Source: Kaistia sp. 32K
Lineage (GTDB): Bacteria > Pseudomonadota > Alphaproteobacteria > Rhizobiales > Kaistiaceae
Reading direction: 5' to 3'
Assembly: GCF_016629525.1 (NCBI RefSeq)
Contig: NZ_AP024269.1
Location: 5,288,286 to 5,352,285, forward strand
Length of the DNA stretch: 64,000 nt
Of the stretch, positions 32,899 to 42,045 are shown piece after piece. The position numbers and the translations under genes are program-made. The notes under the pieces were generated by a model, which was given only the letters and a program-made list of their open reading frames with translations, was not told the DNA's origin and ran no database searches. How positions within the stretch are numbered: position 1 is the stretch's first letter; the number at the start of each line of letters is the position of its first letter.

Positions 32899-33399
32899 TC
32901 AGGCGTCCAGCTCGGTATCCGGCATCGAGACGAAGATCAGGACCGCGATGATCGTGATGAAGAAGCGGAAGGCGGATTCGATGCCGTTCCAGGTCTGCGA
33001 CATCCACATGCCGAACCACTCGCCGCCGATCGACAGGAAGGCGACCTGCCAGACCAGGAAGCCGAAGGCGAGGCCGCCGATCGCCCACTTCTTCGACCGG
33101 TTGAACGAGCGCGCGTCGGCGCCGAGCCGGCCGAGCATGGCGAAGGTGCCGATCCAGCACAGGATCGCCGTCAGCGTCTCGGCCGCGATAATCAGGATGT
33201 AGAAGGCATGGTGCAGCGTCGGATTGGTGATCGCGCGGTAGTGGATCGTCGCATTCGGGAAGATCGTATCCATCATCAGGACGTGGCGCACGAACTCGAA
33301 GTTGGAGCCGTAGTCCGTGATGTTGCCGAACGCCACCAGCGTGGCAAAGAAGGCGATGGATGCGACGAGCGCGGTCTTGCTCAGGCGGGTGATCTGCAT
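32899..33399 (-). CDS. DUF2165 integral membrane protein
   Basis: A protein of 166 residues with four membrane segments (about 8-26, 65-88, 103-125, 138-158). FGNITDYGSNFEFVRHVLMMDTIFP, YRAITNPTLHHAFYILIIAAE and WQVAFLSIGGEWFGMWMS are typical of DUF2165 proteins. Their function is unknown. It is a single gene with its own terminator. Confidence 0.82.
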   Translation of the reverse strand: MQITRLSKTALVASIAFFATLVAFGNITDYGSNFEFVRHVLMMDTIFPNATIHYRAITNPTLHHAFYILIIAAETLTAILCWIGTFAMLGRLGADARSFNRSKKWAIGGLAFGFLVWQVAFLSIGGEWFGMWMSQTWNGIESAFRFFITIIAVLIFVSMPDTELDA

Positions 33400-33571
33400 C
33401 GTGTTTCCTTTCGTTTCCTCTCGCCCAAGAAAACACGAAGTTTCTACCGATCTGTAAATGCTGGGAGTTTAGAGTAATTCTTGATGTCTACATGAAGCGT
33501 ATTCGGCAGTATTTGTCTCTGGCGATATTCCGCTCCGCAATGCCCGCGCCGCTTGGCGGCGTGCCGAGCCG

Positions 33572-34495
33572 CTAGCGATAGCCGGTGGTGTCGGCGGGCT
33601 TTCCGGTCTCCTCCACCTCGACGAGGTAGCGCCAGGCGTCCGGCTGCGAGCCGTCGAGGTCGGTGAAGCCGTAGACCTGCGCCAGGCCGCCGCTCGACAG
33701 CGACTGGCCGTTCCAGCGGGCGCGGTCGGGATCGGTGGCGAGCGCCGCGACGGCGCGGCCGACATAGCGGGGCGTTTCCGAGATGGCGAAATGCGGCGTC
33801 GTCGCGATGGCGTCGCGCCAGTTTTCCTCGCGCACGCCAAAAGCCTCCAGCATCATTTCCGAGCGCAGCCAGCCCGGCGTTAGGGACACGGCGGTCGCGC
33901 CATGTGGCGCCAGGTCCCTGGCGTGCGACCAGCCCATGCGGTTCACGGCGGTCTTGGCGAGGTCGTAGAAGGGCGACAGCCGGTAGCGCGTGGCGTTGTA
34001 CTCGGCCGTGCCGTCGGTCATCTCGACCAGCAGGCCGCCGGGATTTTCGATCAGCAGCGGCAGGGCGTAATGCGCGGTGATCAGATGGGTGTCGATGCCG
34101 AGGCGGAGCAGGCGCAGGCCGTTCTCGAGATTATGCTCCCAGACCGGCTTGTTCCATTCGAACAGCTTTTCGCCGCCCCAGATGTCGTTGACGAGGATGT
34201 CGAGGCGGCCCGCCTCGCGTCGGATGCGCTCGACCAGGGCCTGGACCTCGCCCAGCACGAGATGATCGGTCGGGACGGCGATGCCTTTGCCGCCGAGCGA
34301 CGTCACCAGCTCGGCCGTATCCTCGATCGTCTCGGGGCGCTGGTATTCGGAGGCGCGCTCGCGCGTGGTGCGGCCGGTGACATAGACGGTCGCGCCGGCG
34401 GCGCCGAGCTCCGCCGCGATGCCGCGCCCGGCGCCGCGCGTCGCCCCGGCGACGAGCGCCACTTTTCCCTGCAGCGGCCTGGCCTGGTCGGTCAT
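33572..34495 (-). CDS. SDR family oxidoreductase
   Basis: A protein of 307 residues. The cofactor loop AGATRGAGRGIA (about residues 16-27) is a TGxxxGxG variant; Arg after the second strand (VTGRTT) suggests NADP(H). Active-site Tyr-x3-Lys is in FYDLAKTAV, preceded by EMTDG, where the usual catalytic Ser is replaced by Thr/Asp-rich sequence. The size and C-terminus fit DHRS1-like enzymes. It is divergent from a TetR gene and probably controlled by it. Substrate unknown. Confidence 0.82.
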   Translation of the reverse strand: MTDQARPLQGKVALVAGATRGAGRGIAAELGAAGATVYVTGRTTRERASEYQRPETIEDTAELVTSLGGKGIAVPTDHLVLGEVQALVERIRREAGRLDILVNDIWGGEKLFEWNKPVWEHNLENGLRLLRLGIDTHLITAHYALPLLIENPGGLLVEMTDGTAEYNATRYRLSPFYDLAKTAVNRMGWSHARDLAPHGATAVSLTPGWLRSEMMLEAFGVREENWRDAIATTPHFAISETPRYVGRAVAALATDPDRARWNGQSLSSGGLAQVYGFTDLDGSQPDAWRYLVEVEETGKPADTTGYR

Positions 34496-34518
34496 CTCAC
34501 GGTTTCCTGCTGTTCAAA

Positions 34519-34560
34519 TCGTTCGCTTCGATTTATAAATGATCGTTCGTTTATAAATGG
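34519..34560. promoter_or_regulatory. AT-rich operator between SDR and TetR genes
   Basis: ATTTATAAAT (34531-34540), itself a perfect palindrome, and GTTTATAAAT (34549-34558) flank GATCGTTC; an additional ATCGTTCGCTTCGAT stands at 34519-34533. The arrangement suits TetR binding and covers both promoters. Confidence 0.6.
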
Positions 34561-34568
34561 GAGTCAAC

Positions 34569-35135
34569 ATGGCTCGTCGCAAGACGCTTTCCGATGAGGC
34601 CGTGCTCGAGGCGGCGCTGGCGATCGTCCAGGCGCAGGGACCCGAGGCGCTGACCTTCGAGAGCCTGTCGCGCGCCTGCGGCCTGTCCGGCTCGACGCTG
34701 GTTCAGCGCTTCGGCAGCAAGGCGGCCCTGAAACAGGCGGCGCTGCTGCAGGCTTGGGACGGGCTCGATGCCCGGACGGAGGCGCTCGCATCCGCCGTGC
34801 CGCGCACGCCGGCAGGCGCCATCGCGCTTCTCGTCGGCCTTTCCGACTATGGCGAGATCGAAGCCTATGCCGAGGGGCTCCTGGTGCTGCGCGAGGATCT
34901 GCGCGATCCGCTGCTGCGCGCGCGCGGCGCGCGCTGGAAGAAGCAGCTCGCCGAGGCGATCGAGGCCTGCTTCGCCGACACACCGCAGGCGCCGAAGGAC
35001 ATCGGCCTGCTGATGGCGTCGCAGTGGCAGGGTTCGCTCCTCTGGTGGAGCTTCGATCCCGAGGGCGACGTGGCCGAATATGTCCGGCACGGCCTCGTTC
35101 GCCTCGTCGCGGTTCTGCTGGCGAAGGACGCCTGA
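34569..35135 (+). CDS. TetR family transcriptional regulator
   Basis: A protein of 188 residues. Helix-turn-helix is about residues 10-52 (VLEAALAIVQAQGPEALTFESLSRACGLSGSTLVQRFGSKAALK). The remainder is helical. ATG 34569 has GGGAG five bases upstream, preferred to the ATG at 34557. It is divergent from one SDR gene and followed after 115 bases by another, so it may control both. Confidence 0.85.
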   Translation: MARRKTLSDEAVLEAALAIVQAQGPEALTFESLSRACGLSGSTLVQRFGSKAALKQAALLQAWDGLDARTEALASAVPRTPAGAIALLVGLSDYGEIEAYAEGLLVLREDLRDPLLRARGARWKKQLAEAIEACFADTPQAPKDIGLLMASQWQGSLLWWSFDPEGDVAEYVRHGLVRLVAVLLAKDA

Positions 35136-35250
35136 GCCGTCTCGAAGGTCATGGCGCTTGCCGCGTGACGATGGCAGGGTACCGGCCGTGAGCCGCCGCG
35201 CGATTCCGGGCCGAGCCACACAACAAGAAATGATAGCGGGAGCGAGACGA

Positions 35251-36045
35251 ATGGCGGAATTGGCGGGCAAGGTGGCGATCGTGACGGGCGGCGCCACCGG
35301 CATCGGCTTCGGCGGCGCAGAGGCGCTGGCGAACGAGGGCGCGACGGTCGTGCTCTTCGGCCTCGACAGGGCGGCGCTGGACAAGGCTGTTGCGACGCTG
35401 GAAGCGTCGGGTGCGACCGCGCACGGGATCGTCGGCGATGTCGCGAACGACGCCTCGGTCGCGGCGCTGGTCGCTGAGACGGTCGAAAAATTCGGGCGCA
35501 TCGACATCATCGTCAACAGCGCGGCGATCCAGCCCTATGGCACCGTCGAGACGATGGGCGAGGCCGACTGGGACCGCGTGCTCGGCGTCAACCTGAAGGG
35601 CACCTATCTGACCGCCCATCACGCCATTCCGGTGATGCGCAAGACGGGCGGCGGCGCGATCGTCAACATCGCTTCGGTACAGGGCATCGCCTGCCAGACC
35701 AATGTCGCCGCCTATGTCGCCTCGAAGGGGGGCCTGCTGGCGCTGACCCGCGCCATGGCGCTCGATCACGCCAAGGACGGCATCCGCGTCAACGCGGTCT
35801 GCCCCGGCTCGATCGACACGCCGATGCTGCGCTTCGCGGCGAGCGAGAATCTCGACGGCAAGACCGAGGACGAGGTGATCGCCTCCTGGGGCGCCGCGCA
35901 TCCGATCGGCCGGGTCGGCCGGCCCGAGGATGTCGGCGCGATGATCGCCTTCCTGGCGGGCCCGCGCGCCGCCTTCTGCACGGGCGGCGAATACAAGGTC
36001 GATGGCGGCCTGCTCGCCAAGATCGGCGTCGTCCTGCCGGACTGA
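35251..36045 (+). CDS. SDR family oxidoreductase, FabG-like
   Basis: A protein of 264 residues. TGGATGIG cofactor loop at residues 12-19, NSAA near 89, Ser in NIASVQG, Tyr-x3-Lys in YVASKGG, and a classical C-terminal DGG. It is a complete classical dehydrogenase, with Asp/Leu after strand 2 (FGLDRA) suggesting NAD(H) use. A strong terminator follows. The substrate is unknown; pairing with the TetR gene is by position only. Confidence 0.87.
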   Translation: MAELAGKVAIVTGGATGIGFGGAEALANEGATVVLFGLDRAALDKAVATLEASGATAHGIVGDVANDASVAALVAETVEKFGRIDIIVNSAAIQPYGTVETMGEADWDRVLGVNLKGTYLTAHHAIPVMRKTGGGAIVNIASVQGIACQTNVAAYVASKGGLLALTRAMALDHAKDGIRVNAVCPGSIDTPMLRFAASENLDGKTEDEVIASWGAAHPIGRVGRPEDVGAMIAFLAGPRAAFCTGGEYKVDGGLLAKIGVVLPD

Positions 36046-36066
36046 TCGCCGCCCGAGCCAGAAACG

Positions 36067-36105
36067 AAAAAGCCCCCGGCGGACAACCGCGCGGGGGCTT
36101 TCTTG
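36067..36105. terminator. Bidirectional terminator between SDR and small protein genes
   Basis: AAAGCCCCCG / CGGGGGCTTT, a 10-base stem (36069-36078 with 36092-36101) and 13-base loop. T-rich flanks on both strands (CTTTCTTGTT and TTTTTCG) fit two convergent genes. Confidence 0.82.
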
Positions 36106-36124
36106 TTGGGTGTCGCGGACGCGA

Positions 36125-36319
36125 TTACTCGGCGTCGGCGCGCAGCAGGCCGATGCCGTCCTCGGTCAGCACATAGCCGTTGACGCGGGTCTTCACGAGG
36201 CCGAGCTCGATCAGCTTCTGCACGGCCTTGCCGTTCAGGCCGACATAGGGGCCGGGACGCGAAACGCGGGCGAGCGTCTTCAGCTCGATTTGGGTAAGGT
36301 CGGTCTTGGAAACGGCCAT
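36125..36319 (-). CDS. Small winged-helix-like hypothetical protein
   Basis: A 64-residue protein with AGAGGAT seven bases before the ATG and a clean terminator after it, so it is surely expressed. The pattern (LTQIELKTLARVSRPG, GKAVQKLIELGLVKTRVNGYVLTEDGIGLL) looks like a compact winged helix: a helix pair, then a wing strand ending TEDG, as in small MarR-like folds. DNA binding is possible. I do not recognise a named family. Confidence 0.7.
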   Translation of the reverse strand: MAVSKTDLTQIELKTLARVSRPGPYVGLNGKAVQKLIELGLVKTRVNGYVLTEDGIGLLRADAE

Positions 36320-36457
36320 GGCGCTGATCCTCTTGAGGTTTGGCCGCGGACAATAGCGATAATTCCGGTCAAGGCCAGCGCCGCGCCGAGAAATTGGCGT
36401 GGCGCGGGCCTATTGTCGAGAGATCGCGGGCCAACGGAGCGGGTTGTGCGCGGCGGA

Positions 36458-38506
36458 TTACTCCGCCGCTTCGAGTAGGCCGCGCTTCTTCAGGAGCGCG
36501 GAGGGTTCGGGGTCGCGGCCGCGGAAGGCGCGATAGGCCTCGTCGGGCTTGCGCCGGTTGCCGGCAGCATAGACGAAATCATGCAGCTTCGTGGCGACCG
36601 CAGGCGCGAAGATGTCGCCCGCTTCCTCGAAGGCGCCGAAGCCGTCGGCGTCGAGCACTTCCGACCAGAGGTAGGAATAATAGGCCGAGGAGTAGCCGTC
36701 GCCGGCGAAGACGTGCTGGAAATGCGGCGGACGGTGCCGCATCACCATCGCCTCCGGCATGCCGATCTCGCCGAGGATCTTCGCTTCGAACGCATTGGCG
36801 TCGAGGCCCTCGGTCGAGGTCAGCAGGTGGAATTCGAGGTCGACCAGCGCCGAGGAAACGTATTCGACGGTGGCAAAGCCCTGGTTGAAGGTGCGGCTCG
36901 CCATCAGGCGGTCGATCAGCGCCTTCGGCATCGGCTCGCCGGTCTTGTAGTGCAGCGCGAAGCGCGCCAGCACCTCCGGCTGCTCGAACCAGTGTTCGTA
37001 GAGCTGCGAGGGGAACTCGACGAAGTCGCGCGCGACATTGGTGCCGGCGAGCAGCGGATAGGTGACGTCGGAAAGCAGGCCGTGCAGGCCATGGCCGAAT
37101 TCGTGGAACAAAGTCCGCGCATCGTCATAGGAGAGCAGCGTCGGCTGGCCCTCGGCCGCCTTGGCGAAGTTCATCACATTGACGATGACCGGGCGGATGT
37201 CGCCCGAGAGCCGCTCCTGGCCGCGATATTCGCTCATCCAGGCGCCGGAGCGCTTCGAGGAACGGGCGAAATAGTCGCCGAGGAACAGGCCGACCGGCTT
37301 CCCGTCGCGATCCCTGACTTCGAACACCCGCACGTCCGGATGATAGACCGGGACGTCGAAGCGCTCGGTGAAGGTGACGCCGAACAGCTGCGTTGCCGTG
37401 TCGAAGGCGGCTTCGATGATCTTGTCGAGCTGCAGGTAGGGCTTCAGCTGGCTCTCGTCGAGATCGAACTCGGCCTTGCGGCGCTTCTCGGAGAAATAGC
37501 GCCAGTCCCAGGCGGCGATGTCGAAATTGCCGCCTTCGGATTGTGCCAGCGCCTGCAGGGAGTCGCGCTCGGTGATTGCCCGGGCGCGGGCCGGCGTCCA
37601 GACCGAGCGAAGCAGCTCCATCGCGGCCTCGGGCGTCTTCGCCATCGAATCGTCGAGGCGATAATGCGCGAAGGTCTCGAAGCCGAGCAGCTTCGCCCGC
37701 TCGGCGCGCAGCGCGACGGTCTCGGCGATGATGGCGCGGTTGTCGGTCTTGCCGGCCTCGCCACGGGCGACCCAGGCGGCGAAGGCCTTCTCGCGCAGAT
37801 CGCGGCGGGCGGAGAACTGCAGGAACGGCTCGATCGACGAGCGCGACAGCGTGATGACATGCTTGCCGTCGAGGCCGCGATCCCTGGCTGCCTGGGCCGC
37901 CGCGTCGCGCAGGAATTCCGGCAGGCCGGCCAAATCCTCCTCGCCCTCGAGCGTCAGGCTCCAGCTCTTCTCGTCGGCGAGCACGTTCTGGCCGAAATTG
38001 GTGCCGAGCGTCGCGAGCCGTTCGGCGATGGCGCCGACCCGCGTCTTCGCTTCGGGCGACAGCCCGGCGCCGGCGCGGACGAAGGCGGTGTGATAGCGGT
38101 CGAGCACGCGCGCCTGCTCGGCGTCGAGGCCGGCAGTGCCCGCCTTGACCAGCGTATCGATGCGCTCGAACAGCCTGGCGTTCTGGTAGATCGCGTTGCT
38201 GTGGCGGGCGAGTACGGGCGCCAGATCGAGTTCGATCGTCTCCAGCTCGTCACTGGTATGCGCGCCGGTCAAATTGAAGAAGACGCTGGCGATGCGGTCG
38301 AGCAGCCGGCCGGCCCGCTCCATCGCGGCGATCGTATTGTCGAAGCTCGGAGGTTCCGGATTATCCGCGATGGCCGCGATCTCGGCGTTGTGCGCGGAGA
38401 TCGCCGCCTCAAACGCGGGCGTGTAGTGCGCCGGTTCGATCGCGGCGAAGGGCGGCACGCCGAAAGGAGTGTTCCAGGACGCGAGCAGCGGATTGTCGGC
38501 GGTCAT
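36458..38506 (-). CDS. M3 family zinc oligopeptidase (Dcp/PrlC-like)
   Basis: A cytoplasmic protein of 682 residues, the usual length. FHEFGHGLHG carries the zinc motif His468-Glu469-x2-His472; the third ligand Glu lies about 25 residues later (DFVEFPSQLYEHW). N-terminal helices close over the active-site channel, as in dipeptidyl carboxypeptidase and oligopeptidase A. It degrades short peptides. ATG 38506 (MTADNPLLASW) is chosen; two further in-frame ATGs up to 38584 add an unusual basic leader. Confidence 0.88.
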   Translation of the reverse strand: MTADNPLLASWNTPFGVPPFAAIEPAHYTPAFEAAISAHNAEIAAIADNPEPPSFDNTIAAMERAGRLLDRIASVFFNLTGAHTSDELETIELDLAPVLARHSNAIYQNARLFERIDTLVKAGTAGLDAEQARVLDRYHTAFVRAGAGLSPEAKTRVGAIAERLATLGTNFGQNVLADEKSWSLTLEGEEDLAGLPEFLRDAAAQAARDRGLDGKHVITLSRSSIEPFLQFSARRDLREKAFAAWVARGEAGKTDNRAIIAETVALRAERAKLLGFETFAHYRLDDSMAKTPEAAMELLRSVWTPARARAITERDSLQALAQSEGGNFDIAAWDWRYFSEKRRKAEFDLDESQLKPYLQLDKIIEAAFDTATQLFGVTFTERFDVPVYHPDVRVFEVRDRDGKPVGLFLGDYFARSSKRSGAWMSEYRGQERLSGDIRPVIVNVMNFAKAAEGQPTLLSYDDARTLFHEFGHGLHGLLSDVTYPLLAGTNVARDFVEFPSQLYEHWFEQPEVLARFALHYKTGEPMPKALIDRLMASRTFNQGFATVEYVSSALVDLEFHLLTSTEGLDANAFEAKILGEIGMPEAMVMRHRPPHFQHVFAGDGYSSAYYSYLWSEVLDADGFGAFEEAGDIFAPAVATKLHDFVYAAGNRRKPDEAYRAFRGRDPEPSALLKKRGLLEAAE

Positions 38507-38586
38507 GCGGGCCTCGATGCGATGGGGGCGGATGCCAGACATGGAGGGTTTGGCGGCGCGGTTCAAGCTTAATGCCGGCGGCATTC

Positions 38587-38601
38587 CTCTCTATAGGAGA
38601 G
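38587..38601 (+). promoter_or_regulatory. CTCTC-N5-GAGAG dyad before the PfkB kinase
   Basis: CTCTC-TATAG-GAGAG, 46 bases before the kinase ATG. A nearly identical dyad stands at 46100-46114 before the epimerase-like gene of the same pathway. Confidence 0.4.
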
Positions 38602-38647
38602 AGATTGAGCCGCTTTCCGATTCGAGTCCGTCATTTCGAGCTTTGCC

Positions 38648-39583
38648 ATGCCTGCCACCGTTCCACCCCGCCCTCGCATGCTCGTCATTGGCGACGTGAT
38701 GACCGATGTCATCGTGCGGCCGGACGGGCCGCTGGTCGTCGGTTCGGACCGGCGCGCCAAGATCGGGCTCTATCCCGGCGGTTCCGGCTGCAACCAGGCG
38801 GCCTGGCTGGCGCATTTCGGCATTCCCGTCGCCTTCGCCGGCCGCGTCGGCCGCCGCGATCTCGCTGAGCAGGAACAGCTGCTGCGCGAGGTCGGCGTGG
38901 TGCCGGTTCTCTCCGCCGACGAGACGCGCGCGACCGGCATGCTGATCGCCATCCTCTCCGAGGGCGGCGAGCGCAGCTTCCTGACCGATCGCGGCGCCAA
39001 TGACACGCTTTCGGCCGACGACCTGCCGTTCTCGATGCTGAACCAGCTCGATCTCGTGCACGTCTCCGGCTACGCGCTGTTCACGCCGGGTCCGCGCGCC
39101 GCCGTGATGGCGCTGATGGCGGTGGCCCGCGCGCGCGGCATCACCGTCACCGTCGATCCCGCTTCTGTGAGCTTCCTCGAGGAAGTCGGCCCGTCGAACT
39201 TCCTCGGCTGGACCAGCGATGCGTCGATCATCTTCCCGAATGCCGAGGAGGCTGCCTGCCTGACCGGCACGCGCAACGAGGCGGCGCAGATCCGCTTCCT
39301 GACGGCGCGCTACGATCTCGCGGTGATCAAGCGCGGCGCTGGTGGGGCCGAGGCGGCGACCCAGGCGATCCGGTTGAAGGCGGCGGCGCCGAAAATCGAG
39401 GTCGCCGATACCACCGGCGCCGGCGACGCCTTCCTGGCCGGTTTCCTGGCCGCGCGGCTCGCCGGCAAGCCGCTCGACATCTGTCTCAATCGCGGTGTGG
39501 CGGCTGGCGCTGCCGCGACCACCATTTTGGGCGGCCGGCCGACCGCCGAAGTGTCGTTGGCGCCCGCCGAGGGCGAGGCGTAA
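38648..39583 (+). CDS. PfkB family carbohydrate kinase, ribokinase-like
   Basis: A protein of 311 residues. GGSGCNQAAWLAHFG (about 42-56) is the PfkB signature 1 sugar loop; DTTGAGDAFLAGF (about 258-270) is signature 2 with catalytic Asp in GAGD. It phosphorylates a sugar or nucleoside with ATP. The neighbours (deoC, aldehyde dehydrogenase, nucleoside hydrolase, epimerase) suggest ribose, deoxyribose or a nucleoside as substrate. It is convergent with the dehydrogenase gene. Confidence 0.87.
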   Translation: MPATVPPRPRMLVIGDVMTDVIVRPDGPLVVGSDRRAKIGLYPGGSGCNQAAWLAHFGIPVAFAGRVGRRDLAEQEQLLREVGVVPVLSADETRATGMLIAILSEGGERSFLTDRGANDTLSADDLPFSMLNQLDLVHVSGYALFTPGPRAAVMALMAVARARGITVTVDPASVSFLEEVGPSNFLGWTSDASIIFPNAEEAACLTGTRNEAAQIRFLTARYDLAVIKRGAGGAEAATQAIRLKAAAPKIEVADTTGAGDAFLAGFLAARLAGKPLDICLNRGVAAGAAATTILGGRPTAEVSLAPAEGEA

Positions 39584-39603
39584 CGGCTTCGATTTTCAGG
39601 GGT

Positions 39604-39634
39604 CTCCTCCGCCTCCCCGAGGGACGCGGAGGAG
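39604..39634. terminator. Hairpin between convergent kinase and dehydrogenase genes
   Basis: CTCCTCCGC / GCGGAGGAG, a perfect 9-base stem with a 13-base loop. T-runs are poor, so the call rests on position between convergent stops. Confidence 0.5.
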
Positions 39635-39640
39635 CGCCGT

Positions 39641-42034
39641 CTACTCGCCGTAGGGAACCCAGATGTTCTTGACCTGGGTGGCGCGGCGCAGGAATTCGCG
39701 GCCCTGCGCCGAAGCCTCATTCCAGCGGCGCGGGATGCCCTGGTTGGCCCAGACCGGCTTCAGATTGCCGGCCGAAGCCTTTTCCACCATGGCGCTGCCG
39801 GCCTTGGAGCCGAAATACCAGAGCGCTGCCACGTCGTCGTGCTCGGCCAGCGTCTTGGCGAGAGCGTCGCGCTCGCCGGTGACGATGTTGACCACGCCGG
39901 CCGGAACATCAGACGTATCAAGGACTTGATAGAAATCCGTCGCCGCCAGCGGATGGCTGGAGGAGGGGACGACGACGACGCGGTTGCCCATGGATATCGC
40001 CGGCATCACCAGCGACACGAAGCCCAAGAGCGGCGCCTCGTCCGGGCAGAGAATGCCAACGGTGCCAAAGGGTTCGTTCATCGCGAGCGTCACGTGGCGC
40101 GACTTGGTCGAATGCACGGCGCCGTCGAACTTGTCGGCCTGCGCCGCGTACCAGAAGGTGCGCCGGATCGAAACCGCGACCTCTTCTGCCGCCGCCTTGG
40201 CCGAGGCGCCGGTCATGGCGACGATCCGCGCCTCGAATTCCTTGGCGCGCGAGGAGAGATTTTCCGCAACATAATAAAGGACTTGGGCGCGATTGTGCGC
40301 CGTCGCGCCGCCCCAGGATCCCCCCTTGCCGGCCGCTTCGACGGCGTTGCGGATGTCCTTGCGGTTGCCGAGGCCGGCCTGGCCGACCGGGCGGCCCTTC
40401 GGATCGAGCACCGAATAGGAATAGCCGGAGTCCGGCCGCGCCTGCTTTCCGCCGACATAGAGTTTCGCCGTCCGGTCGATCGACGGGAGCCCCGAGATTT
40501 CCTCGTCGGCGACCGGCAGCGCGGAAAGCTTGGCGGCGATTTTCTCGTCTGCCTTCAACGGCTTGTCGGAGACCGGCTTCAGATATTCGGCCATGCCCTC
40601 GCGCCCGCCTTCGCGGCCAAAGCCGCTCTCGCGATAGCCGCCGAAGCCGGCGGCGGCGTCGAACATGTTGGTGCCGTTGATCCACACCACGCCGGCCTTC
40701 AGCTTGGCGGCGACGTCGAGCGACAGGTTGATGTTCTCCGACCAGACCGAGGCGGCGAGGCCGTAGCGGCTGTTGTTGGCGAGCGCCACCGCCTCGTCCG
40801 GCGTACGGAACGTCATGCCGGCGAGCACCGGTCCGAAGATCTCGACCTCGGCGATGGTCGACGCCGGCGCGACATTGGTGAAGAGCGACGGCGGGAAGAA
40901 ACAGCCCTTCGCTGGTAACCCTTCGTTAACCTGGAAGAGCGTCGCGCCCTCCGCTTCGCCCTTGGCGACCAGCTCCTTGATCCGCTTCAGCTGGACCGGG
41001 TCGACGATGGCGCCCATGTCGACCGACTTGTCGAGCGGATCGCCGACGCGGAGGTTGGCCACGCGGGCGCGCAGCTTGGCATAGACCTGCTCGGCGACGC
41101 CCTCTTGCACGAGGAGGCGCGAGCCGGCGCAGCAGACCTGGCCCTGGTTGAACCAGATCGCATCGACGACGCCTTCGACCGCGCCGTCGAGGTCGGCGTC
41201 CTCGAAGACGATGAAGGGCGACTTGCCGCCGAGCTCGAGCGAGAGCTTCTTGCCGGTGCCCGCCGTCTTCTCGCGGATGATGCGGCCGACCTCGGTCGAG
41301 CCGGTGAAGGCGATCTTGTCGACGTCCGGGTGCTCGACGATCGCGTTGCCGGTGACGCCGTCGCCGGTGACGATGTTGACGACGCCGGCCGGCAGGCCGA
41401 CCTCGCGGCAGATCTCGGCGAAGGCGAGCGCGGTGAGCGGCGTGTACTCGGCCGGCTTCAGCACGACCGTGTTGCCGGCGGCGAGCGCTGGGGCGATCTT
41501 CCAGGCGAGCATCAGCAGCGGAAAATTCCACGGGATGATCTGGCCGCAGACGCCGACCGGGCCTTTGCCGGGGAACTCGCTCTCGATCAGTTCGGCCCAG
41601 CCGGCATGATGGTAGAAGTGCCTGGCGACCAGCGGAATGTCGATGTCGCGCGTCTCGCGGATCGGCTTGCCATTGTCCATCGTCTCCAGCACGGCAAGGA
41701 AGCGCTCGCGCTTCTGGATGTGGCGGGCGATGGCATAGAGATAGACGGCGCGGTCATGGCCGGAGAGCGCCGACCACGACTTGAACGCCTTGCGCGCCGC
41801 CTTGACCGCCTTGTCGACATCGGCGGCGCTGCCCTGGGCGACCTGGGCCAGCTCCGTCTCATAGGCCGGGTTGAACACGGCGAAGCGCTGCCCTTCCGAG
41901 GGCGCGACGAACTTGCCGTCGATGAAATGGTTGAAGCCGTTCTTGTGCAGGTCGAGCCAGCCGGTGACGGGTTCGTTCACCTCGGGGGCGGGGCCGTAAT
42001 CCATGCTGACGAGGATGTCCTTGACGAGTGCCAT
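39641..42034 (-). CDS. Two-domain aldehyde dehydrogenase (ALDH16-type)
   Basis: A protein of 797 residues with two aldehyde dehydrogenase domains. The first (about 20-500) is complete: IPWNFP, FTGSTEVG, general base Glu267 in ELGGK, nucleophile Cys301 in GQVCCAGS, and EIFGPV. The second (about 515-797) keeps the fold (VGILCPDEAPLL, VVNIVTG) but lacks the ELGG Glu and the catalytic Cys. This is the arrangement of the ALDH16 family. It lies 11 bases after deoC; oxidation of the acetaldehyde released by DeoC is a likely job. Confidence 0.88.
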   Translation of the reverse strand: MALVKDILVSMDYGPAPEVNEPVTGWLDLHKNGFNHFIDGKFVAPSEGQRFAVFNPAYETELAQVAQGSAADVDKAVKAARKAFKSWSALSGHDRAVYLYAIARHIQKRERFLAVLETMDNGKPIRETRDIDIPLVARHFYHHAGWAELIESEFPGKGPVGVCGQIIPWNFPLLMLAWKIAPALAAGNTVVLKPAEYTPLTALAFAEICREVGLPAGVVNIVTGDGVTGNAIVEHPDVDKIAFTGSTEVGRIIREKTAGTGKKLSLELGGKSPFIVFEDADLDGAVEGVVDAIWFNQGQVCCAGSRLLVQEGVAEQVYAKLRARVANLRVGDPLDKSVDMGAIVDPVQLKRIKELVAKGEAEGATLFQVNEGLPAKGCFFPPSLFTNVAPASTIAEVEIFGPVLAGMTFRTPDEAVALANNSRYGLAASVWSENINLSLDVAAKLKAGVVWINGTNMFDAAAGFGGYRESGFGREGGREGMAEYLKPVSDKPLKADEKIAAKLSALPVADEEISGLPSIDRTAKLYVGGKQARPDSGYSYSVLDPKGRPVGQAGLGNRKDIRNAVEAAGKGGSWGGATAHNRAQVLYYVAENLSSRAKEFEARIVAMTGASAKAAAEEVAVSIRRTFWYAAQADKFDGAVHSTKSRHVTLAMNEPFGTVGILCPDEAPLLGFVSLVMPAISMGNRVVVVPSSSHPLAATDFYQVLDTSDVPAGVVNIVTGERDALAKTLAEHDDVAALWYFGSKAGSAMVEKASAGNLKPVWANQGIPRRWNEASAQGREFLRRATQVKNIWVPYGE

Positions 42035-42045
42035 GATCGTTCCCC

